Origin: JBCCGR01 sp039029195
GTDB lineage: Bacteria > Pseudomonadota > Alphaproteobacteria > Rhizobiales > Rhizobiaceae
Direction: 5' to 3'
Length of the DNA stretch: 64,000 nucleotides
NCBI GenBank assembly: GCA_039029195.1
Contig: JBCCGR010000023.1
Coordinates: 12,344-76,343 of the forward strand
Position numbers and translations under genes: made by a program. The notes beneath the pieces are model-generated. The model saw nothing but the letters and a program-made list of their open reading frames with translations, was not told the DNA's origin and searched no databases. This document shows, in pieces, positions 58,728-64,000 of this stretch (position 1 is the stretch's first letter; the number at the start of each line of letters is the position of its first letter).

Positions 58728-59744
58728 TTGACAGAGCGAGATTCGAAGCTGACCAATTTGAGCGCTGAATCAAGCCCCAAGTCGCGGGCCATCCGCATCG
58801 AAATGATCGATCTCGCCCGTGGTGTCGCCATTCTCGCAATGGCCATTTACCACTTCACGTGGGATCTGGAGTTCTTTGGCTGGATCGCTTCCGGCACCAC
58901 ACTTGAACCAGGCTGGAAGTATTTCGCCCGTTGCATCGCGGCAAGTTTTTTGGTGCTTGTTGGTGTTTCACTTGTGCTTGCACATGGTGATCAGTTTCGC
59001 CCCCGCGCCTTTTGGGTTCGGTTTGTGCAAATCTGCGTGGCGGCAGCGCTCATCACGATTTCCACTTATTTTTCAACGCCCAACAGTTTCATTTTCTTTG
59101 GCATTCTGCACCAGATCGCAGTTGCGAGCCTCATTGGCGTGTTGCTGGTTCGGCTGAATGGATGGTTGATTGCTGGCATTGCCGGGGCGGTTTTTCTGGC
59201 TGCGAACAGCCTCGCATCCCCACTCTTCGATCCCTGGTGGTGGCGCTGGAGCGGGCTTGCAGAAACCCGGCCAATTTCCAATGACTATGTTCCCGTGTTT
59301 CCCTGGACGGGCTGGGTGCTGATGGGAATGGCGGCAGCGAAACTCGGTCGTCGTTGGATTGACGAGCTTGCCAGATTTAATCGGTCTTCAACGGCAGAAA
59401 ACAGAAGTCCCGGCCAACAAATATCGTCCGCGCTTCAGTTCTTTGGACGACGCTCGCTAATCACCTATCTCTTGCACCAGCCCGCACTGATTGGCTGTGT
59501 CTGGTTGTTCACACAGGTTGCCGGCCCGCCGGACCGCACGCCCGCATTTCTGGCGCAATGCGAGCGCAACTGCGAGACATCGCACGACAAGCCGTTCTGT
59601 GTGTCCTTTTGCCAATGTTCGGCAGACGAGTTCAAAAGTGCATCGCTTTGGGAAGACCTGCATCAGGGTCGGCTCGATATGAGCGGCGACCCGAAAGTGC
59701 GGGCGATCATTTCGCAATGCTCGGCAGAGCCCAACAAGCCTTGA
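58728..59744 (+). CDS. DUF1624 (HGSNAT-like) membrane protein with cysteine-rich tail
   Basis: Integral membrane protein, 338 residues, with about seven helices. IEMIDLARGVAILAMAIYHFTWDLEFF is the DUF1624 start; the family is related to heparan-alpha-glucosaminide N-acetyltransferase and may acetylate a glycan across the membrane. The C-terminal ~60 residues after the last helix have six Cys with spacing CX3CX8CX3CXC plus one later. The TTG at 58728 is weakly supported; TTG 58758 or ATG 58804 are possible. A TTGACA hexamer sits at 58692-58697. Convergent with the SH3-like gene, separated by a terminator. Confidence 0.82.
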   Translation: MTERDSKLTNLSAESSPKSRAIRIEMIDLARGVAILAMAIYHFTWDLEFFGWIASGTTLEPGWKYFARCIAASFLVLVGVSLVLAHGDQFRPRAFWVRFVQICVAAALITISTYFSTPNSFIFFGILHQIAVASLIGVLLVRLNGWLIAGIAGAVFLAANSLASPLFDPWWWRWSGLAETRPISNDYVPVFPWTGWVLMGMAAAKLGRRWIDELARFNRSSTAENRSPGQQISSALQFFGRRSLITYLLHQPALIGCVWLFTQVAGPPDRTPAFLAQCERNCETSHDKPFCVSFCQCSADEFKSASLWEDLHQGRLDMSGDPKVRAIISQCSAEPNKP

Positions 59745-59782
59745 GGTGAGGCGCGCGCACCATTCGATGCGTCTACAAACAC

Positions 59783-59813
59783 AAAAAACCCTCCCTGCCA
59801 TTGGCAGGAAGGG
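59783..59813 (-). terminator. Rho-independent terminator of the SH3-like gene
   Basis: CCCTCCCTGCCA and TGGCAGGAAGGG form a stem with one mismatch and a tight loop. On the minus strand it ends in TTTTTTGTG. 24 bp after the SH3-like stop, between convergent genes. Confidence 0.85.
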
Positions 59814-59836
59814 CTCTCGCATTGGTCTTGGGAGGA

Positions 59837-60160
59837 TCAGTAGGTCGCGAGAAAACGCTTGTTTACCCAGCCCCATTGGCCCTGATAGTAGACCTTGCAC
59901 CAGTCAGAGGTGCCGGGTTTGGCAATGCAGCGCTGAATGTAAAATCCGCTGCCATAATGAGGAATTGCGCCAACTTTCTGGGAGTGGGCGGCGGGCCACT
60001 TGCGCATGTTGAGCTGATCCCAGGATTCCACAGAAATCACGTAGCCATAGGCATCCATCATGTAACCTGCAGCGGATGCCGGGGTAAGCGTTGCCGACAG
60101 TCCTGCGGCGGACAAAACGGTGACGGCGATTGTGGTCTTGATGGCTTTGGTGAACGACAT
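59837..60160 (-). CDS. Small secreted SH3-like domain protein
   Basis: Exported protein of 107 residues with a signal peptide (cleavage after ASA near residue 30). The mature part is one bacterial SH3 domain: LNMRKWPAAHSQKVGAIPHYGSGFYIQRCIAKPGTSDWCKVYYQGQWGWVNKRFL, with two cysteines likely to form a disulfide and the SH3b WGWVN end. Such proteins bind peptidoglycan or serve as periplasmic adaptors. Single gene, with a good terminator just downstream. Divergent from the alpha/beta hydrolase across 326 bp; I see no gene in that gap, only a TGAACC/GGTTCA inverted repeat. Confidence 0.85.
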   Translation of the reverse strand: MSFTKAIKTTIAVTVLSAAGLSATLTPASAAGYMMDAYGYVISVESWDQLNMRKWPAAHSQKVGAIPHYGSGFYIQRCIAKPGTSDWCKVYYQGQWGWVNKRFLATY

Positions 60161-60486
60161 GGTGTTTCCCTCTCGTGTGCTGTCGAAGCCAGTGTGTGCT
60201 CCAGGCCTCGTATGAGTTGATGAAAGAGGTATAGCGGTGTCGTTGTGAACCGGATTTGAGTGCCATGTTCATTTTGGGTTCATGTGGCCGAACCGGCGGA
60301 AATCCGGGCTTTCAAGGCGGCAAAGAGAGGCGTTCTACTCACTTGCGGGCTCAACGCAGTCATCCACAATCGGCGCCTGCACGCGCCGCCTTGTTCAGAT
60401 ATTCAACAGTCTGGCTGACCCTGACATCAATCAAAGCCTGTGGCTTTCAATTGTGTCGATTTGCTCATCGCTTTAAGCAGTTGCAG

Positions 60487-61392
60487 ATGAAACCGACGCG
60501 ACTCCTCTCTCGCCTGATCCTCCTAAGCCTCCTCCTGCTCGCCTCTCTGGCGATTTTGGGATACACGCTCGGCACGAAAGCCATTGCACCGGCCAATCGT
60601 GAAGTGGGCGCCCCTCCCCCCGATCTTCAGGCTGAAAGTGTTTTGATCCCGGATGCGGACGGACTCGATGTTTCCACCTGGATTGTTGAACCGCGCAGCG
60701 ACAAAGCGATCATCCTGCTTGCGCATGGGCTGCGCGGCAACAAGCGCGCAATGATCTCGCGAGCGCGGTTGCTGAAGCAGCACGGCTACGGCGCTGTGCT
60801 CATTGACCTGCGTTCCCATGGTGAAAGTTCAGGGTCGAACATGACTTTTGGGCTGGAAGAGGCACAATCGATTATCGCCGTGCTGGGGCACATTCGCATC
60901 CGTTGGCCGGATCGCAAGATCAGCCTCATAGGACAGTCACTGGGCGGTGCTGCAGCAATCGTGGCTGCGAAAACCCATCGGGTCGATGCCTATGTGCTGG
61001 AGGCAGTCTATTCGAGCCTGCGCGCGGCGACACAAAACCGGTTTGAACTTCGCTTCGGGCCATTTGGCCGGTTCATCACACCGGCTTTGCTGTGGCAGGT
61101 GCCGCTACGGCTGGGATTTTCCGTCGATGCGCTTGATCTGACCCAGCGCATTTCTGACCTTTGTGCGCCTGTTTTGATCATTTCAGGCGATCAGGATGTC
61201 CGCACAACGGCTGCGGACACTGAAGAACTCTTCGCGGCCGCTCAAAACCCGAAATCGCTTTGGATGATTGAGGGTGCACGACATCAGGATCTCTACCGCT
61301 TCTCAGGTGAAGCCTACGAGAAACGCGTGCTTGGATTTTTCGCTGACGCACTTCAGGGGCGAATTGGTACAGGCATTTGTGGAGGGCGATGA
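60487..61392 (+). CDS. Membrane-anchored alpha/beta hydrolase
   Basis: Serine hydrolase-fold protein of 301 residues with an N-terminal hydrophobic anchor (LLSRLILLSLLLLASLAILGYTLG). Catalytic elements are LAHGLRGNKRAMISRA (oxyanion loop), nucleophile Ser in LIGQSLGGAAAI, and acid Asp in ISGDQDVRT; the His is in EGARHQDLYR. It is the FrsA/BEM46-like peptidase S9 type. The ATG at 60487 begins the anchor; longer frames upstream are unlikely. Substrate unknown. Followed by repeat copy C. Confidence 0.88.
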   Translation: MKPTRLLSRLILLSLLLLASLAILGYTLGTKAIAPANREVGAPPPDLQAESVLIPDADGLDVSTWIVEPRSDKAIILLAHGLRGNKRAMISRARLLKQHGYGAVLIDLRSHGESSGSNMTFGLEEAQSIIAVLGHIRIRWPDRKISLIGQSLGGAAAIVAAKTHRVDAYVLEAVYSSLRAATQNRFELRFGPFGRFITPALLWQVPLRLGFSVDALDLTQRISDLCAPVLIISGDQDVRTTAADTEELFAAAQNPKSLWMIEGARHQDLYRFSGEAYEKRVLGFFADALQGRIGTGICGGR

Positions 61393-61463
61393 GATCAATG
61401 GGAAAGTTATCTTCAAAAGTGTTCGGATCTGTTTCGGCAATCTGGAGCCAAATTCTTTCTCCT

Positions 61464-61632
61464 AACCTCCCCCTTGAGGGGAGGTCGGTGACCGGCGAGC
61501 GTCTCGCGAGCCGGAACCGGGTGGGGGTCATCGTTCTCGCGATGCGGTAAGACTCTGAAAAAATTCGATTTTCACCTACCCCCACCCGAAACATGGCTGC
61601 GCCAGTTTCGATCTCCCATCAAGGGGGAGGTG
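61464..61632. repeat. Composite palindromic repeat, copy C (~170 bp)
   Basis: Outer hairpin CCTCCCCC-TTGA-GGGGAGG at the left end and its counterpart AAGGGGGAGG at the right end; inner arms CGGGTGGGGG and CCCCCACCCG. Same design as copies A and B, but the middle is longer and more diverged. It fills about half of the 356-bp gap between the hydrolase and GNAT genes; the rest shows no gene. Confidence 0.65.
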
Positions 61633-61748
61633 AAGAAAAACGAAAACCAACGTGAGCAAGAACCAATTTCAAATTTAACCGGACAGTGGTACCGCAAGGG
61701 GCGGAATGACGTTGAACAAACACTCGTCCAGACCCTAGCTGAGACGCT

Positions 61749-62192
61749 CTAATCCATCTTATTGTATCGAATGAAAGGCGTTCGATCGGCGACCTTGTCG
61801 TAGAGCATCCGGCCGGGATAGTTGAATTCCTGCGTGAGCCAATAGGTCATGTTGGAGCCCTGCTCCTTGGCAATCGCATGCACATGTTCAATGAGCGCCC
61901 GTCCGACACCTTTGCCGCGGGACTGAGGCACCGTGAAGAGATCCTGCAAATAGCAGACTGGCTCTTCAAACTTCACATTGAGATGGAACAGATAGTGGGT
62001 GAGGCCCAGCAGGGTTCCGTCATCGTCGAACGCGCCCAACCCGTGAATGGCAACATTTTCGTCCATCAACCGTCGCCAGACGGACGCAATCTGTTTCTCT
62101 TCAACCGGGGTTTCATAGAAAATCAAATAGCCCTCATAGAGAGGGCGCCATTGCGACTGATTTTCTTGGGCGAGCGCGCGAATCTGGACCAT
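61749..62192 (-). CDS. GNAT N-acetyltransferase
   Basis: Acetyltransferase of about 147 residues. The acetyl-CoA loop is VPQSRGKGVGRALIEHVHAIA, preceded by the strand VCYLQDLF; VAIHGLGAFDDDGTLLGLTHYLFH is the N-terminal beta-strand region. The ATG at 62192 (MVQIRALAQENQ) is used; the open frame extends to 62303 with non-homologous sequence. Substrate not identifiable. Divergent from the methyltransferase-like gene at 62279. Confidence 0.85.
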   Translation of the reverse strand: MVQIRALAQENQSQWRPLYEGYLIFYETPVEEKQIASVWRRLMDENVAIHGLGAFDDDGTLLGLTHYLFHLNVKFEEPVCYLQDLFTVPQSRGKGVGRALIEHVHAIAKEQGSNMTYWLTQEFNYPGRMLYDKVADRTPFIRYNKMD

Positions 62193-62278
62193 TTGCAGAA
62201 ATTTCCGTACCACTTTTGAACCGCCCGCATTCAATCTGTGCGAGGCGGTAAAATCAAGCATCGCAGACGGACCAATCC

Positions 62279-62752
62279 ATGGACACTGGCGAAAACCGCG
62301 CAAACAGAATTCCCTGGCCGCCGATCATTCTTATCAGCGCCCTGATTGACGGGTTTCTGCTCAACTGGCTTGCACCGTGGGCACGGCCGGTCGGCTGGAT
62401 TTCGCTCTGGTTCCTGCTTGGCGCAGCGCTGATTGCGGGAGGCGTGGGTCTCGTCGTCTGGGCTGCGCGCACGTTTCAGCGCGACCAAACAACCATTTCG
62501 CCCATTGGCCGAGCCAGCGCTCTGACAACAAGCGGGCCCTTTCGCTTCTCGCGCAATCCGATCTATCTCGCGGATGTCATGATCATCGCGGGGTTCGGTT
62601 TTGCGTTCGGGATTTTGTGGTTTTTCCCGCTGGCGATACTGGCAGGGATTTTGATCCGCTACCTTGCCATATCAGGAGAGGAGCGCCATCTGGAAGCCCG
62701 CTTTGGTGAAGACTGGCTTGCCTACAAAGGTCGCGTGCGCCGTTGGATTTAG
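62279..62752 (+). CDS. Isoprenylcysteine carboxyl methyltransferase-like (PEMT/ICMT) membrane protein
   Basis: Small integral membrane protein, 157 residues, of the phospholipid methyltransferase / ICMT-like family. RPVGWISLWFLLGAALIAGGVGLVVWAARTFQRD leads to TSGPFRFSRNPIYLADV, the signature RHPxY/RNPxY motif, and ISGEERHLEARFGEDWLAYKGRVRRW, the conserved C-terminal EE-Y motif. Uses S-adenosylmethionine. The substrate is unknown. The MerR gene is convergent, with three bases between stops. Confidence 0.9.
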   Translation: MDTGENRANRIPWPPIILISALIDGFLLNWLAPWARPVGWISLWFLLGAALIAGGVGLVVWAARTFQRDQTTISPIGRASALTTSGPFRFSRNPIYLADVMIIAGFGFAFGILWFFPLAILAGILIRYLAISGEERHLEARFGEDWLAYKGRVRRWI

Positions 62753-62755
62753 GAT

Positions 62756-63142
62756 TTAACGGCTGACCCCGAGTTCGGCGAGCCGCCCGTAGCAGCCCTC
62801 TTCGGCGTTATCGAGTTCCTTCAGGGTCTCTTCGATATCGCGCCGTTTCTGCTCAAGCTCGGCCCTGCGCCCATCGATCTTTTCTATCAACAAACGCAAT
62901 TGTCCGGTTTCGCCAGGCGGCGCTTTGTACATCTCGATGATTTCGCGAATTTCAGCGATGGAGAACCCAAGACGCTTTCCGCGCAGGATAAACTGCAACA
63001 GCTTGCGGTCCGTCGGACGAAACAACCGCGTGCGCCCGCGCCGGTCCGGTTTCAGCAGACCTTCGTCTTCATAGAACCGGATTGTACGGGTCGAAACGCC
63101 GAATTCCCGGGTCAGTTCCGTGATCGAATAGTAGTCGCGCAT
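62756..63142 (-). CDS. MerR-family transcriptional regulator
   Basis: Winged-helix MerR regulator of 128 residues. YYSITELTREFGVSTRTIRFYEDEGLLKPDRRG is the N-terminal HTH; LGFSIAEIREIIEMYK and a C-terminal coiled coil (LLIEKIDGRRAELEQKRRDIEETLKELD) form the dimer helix. A CxxC metal motif is not seen (one Cys near the end), so it is probably not a metal sensor of the MerR/CueR type. Target unknown. Divergence: the mgtE gene is transcribed on the same strand upstream of it, ~140 bp away. Confidence 0.92.
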   Translation of the reverse strand: MRDYYSITELTREFGVSTRTIRFYEDEGLLKPDRRGRTRLFRPTDRKLLQFILRGKRLGFSIAEIREIIEMYKAPPGETGQLRLLIEKIDGRRAELEQKRRDIEETLKELDNAEEGCYGRLAELGVSR

Positions 63143-63280
63143 GCAGCGTCTCGCCCTGTTGCCGCCAAAGAACTCAAGCTGGTTTTCGGCAGTCCGCCTT
63201 AGACAAAATTTTTACGTAAAAGTCAATATTTTTCAGAAAACCGCTGTTTTTTCAACAGATCGTTTTGGAACCTGTCTCGC

Positions 63281-64000
63281 TCAGGCGAGGCCAAACCACC
63301 AGCTTGCGAGGCCCAGGAAAGCGAGAAAACCCACCACATCAGTGATTGTGGTGACGAACACAGTGGACGCGATTGCTGGATCAATGCCGAAACGGTTGAG
63401 CGCCATGGGGATCAATATACCGGAGAGCGCCGCGGCCAGCATATTGATCACCATGGCAACCGCGATCACCATGCCCAGACCTGGTGAAGAAAACCAGATC
63501 GTCGCCACACCGCCAATCAGCACGGCGAAGATGATACCGTTGGCCGATCCCACCATAAATTCGCGTGAAATGATGCGGGTGGCATTGTTGATATCGATGT
63601 CGCGGGTTGCCAGCGCCCGCACGGCGACCGTCATGGTCTGGGTTCCTGCATTTCCGCCCATGGACGCAACGATCGGCATGAGGATGGCGAGCGCCACCAT
63701 TTGTTCCAGCGTCGCGTCGAACATACCGATGACCAGTGAGGCGACAACCGCCGTCAGCAGGTTGATAAAAAGCCATGTAAAGCGCGACCGCAGCGTCTCG
63801 AGCAGCCGGTCTGAGAGCTCCTCGTCGCCAACACCTGCAAGGCGTTTGATGTCTTCTTCTGCCTCCTCCTGCAGAACGTCGACCACATCATCGATGGTGA
63901 GCACCCCGACCAGACGTTCGTTGGAATCAACGACCGGTGCGGAGAGAAGGTCATATTGTTCAAACACCAATGCCGCCTCTTCCTGATCGACACTGGCATC
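63281..64000 (-). CDS. mgtE: Magnesium transporter MgtE, C-terminal part (cut by window end)
   Basis: Mg2+ channel/transporter; the window contains the last ~240 residues. The end of the second CBS domain is seen (APVVDSNERLVGVLTIDDVVDVL), then the connecting helix and five membrane helices, with the family motif LMPIVASMGGNAGTQTMTVAVRALA and MAVMINMLAAALSGILIP-like pore segments. The frame is open to base 64000, so the N-terminal N domain and first CBS lie outside. No break within the visible part. Confidence 0.95.
   Translation of the reverse strand, partial: DASVDQEEAALVFEQYDLLSAPVVDSNERLVGVLTIDDVVDVLQEEAEEDIKRLAGVGDEELSDRLLETLRSRFTWLFINLLTAVVASLVIGMFDATLEQMVALAILMPIVASMGGNAGTQTMTVAVRALATRDIDINNATRIISREFMVGSANGIIFAVLIGGVATIWFSSPGLGMVIAVAMVINMLAAALSGILIPMALNRFGIDPAIASTVFVTTITDVVGFLAFLGLASWWFGLA

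Noticed and set aside
1..64000. tRNA, rRNA, CRISPR arrays, prophage or plasmid origins
   Set aside because: I scanned for clover-leaf ends, regular spaced repeats, integrases and replication genes by eye and saw none; a tRNAscan and CRISPR search would settle it.

Overview
The window looks like chromosomal DNA of an alphaproteobacterium of the order Hyphomicrobiales (Rhizobiales), probably a marine or other taurine-exposed one. This is judged from gene content, not from a database search. Diagnostic blocks are the acpXL-fabZ-fabF2-fabF1-adh-lpxXL cluster for the very-long-chain fatty acid of lipid A, the rplM-rpsI-speB-argC and ctaA/DUF2842 neighbourhood, an alaC-like aminotransferase next to hom and glpX, and many palindromic intergenic repeats. 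I see no rRNA, tRNA, phage, insertion sequence or CRISPR array. Almost all of it is ordinary, densely coded chromosome.

Layout. 0-4.4 kb: an RhlE-type RNA helicase, then a ferric-reductase-like flavocytochrome, a secreted PepSY protein and a membrane-anchored LuxR-type regulator. 4.4-14.7 kb: glpX, hom, an alaC-like aminotransferase, a lipoprotein, a MAPEG protein, metY, a 2OG-Fe(II) oxygenase, a CoA-binding protein, an enoyl-CoA hydratase and an Old Yellow Enzyme. 14.9-23.2 kb: small accessory genes (aldo/keto reductase, thioesterase, DUF6194, NADAR, DUF4304, a LuxR-SnoaL-DUF1801 group, a hydrolase, a DGPF protein with its ECF sigma factor, and two unknown membrane proteins). 23.4-28.5 kb: rplM-rpsI, agmatinase, argC, heme A synthase and DUF2842.

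28.5-38.4 kb: a surface-polysaccharide cluster with deacetylase, FemAB/CelD-like acyltransferase, Wzz fused to an ATPase-like domain, Wza-like lipoprotein, one glycosyltransferase, the initiating sugar-phosphate transferase and a Wzy-like polymerase. This parts list matches holdfast / unipolar-polysaccharide loci. 39.6-46.8 kb: succinate-semialdehyde dehydrogenase, then the six-gene VLCFA lipid A operon. One of its two ketosynthases has lost the catalytic cysteine.

46.9-55.2 kb: a taurine module. A class III aminotransferase with a divergent MocR/TauR-like regulator would make sulfoacetaldehyde, Xsc would cleave it to acetyl phosphate and sulfite, and a TauE-type exporter would remove the sulfite. 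The two promoter regions share CTGG-type boxes. 55.5-64 kb: a cytochrome P460-like protein, a PLP-dependent lyase, a GFA-family protein, a diguanylate cyclase, a DUF1624 membrane protein with a cysteine-rich tail, an SH3-like secreted protein, an alpha/beta hydrolase, a GNAT, a membrane methyltransferase-like protein, a MerR regulator, and the C-terminal part of MgtE cut by the window end.

The intergenic DNA carries at least two dispersed repeat families: one of about 120-170 bp with three copies (24.6, 52.0 and 61.5 kb) and one of about 55-60 bp with four copies (12.0, 29.8, 39.35 and 39.45 kb). There are also several strong unassigned palindromes in front of genes. Nothing is clearly a new system. 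The strongest leads are the ketosynthase pair, the compact holdfast-like locus, and the redox/PepSY/membrane-LuxR trio.
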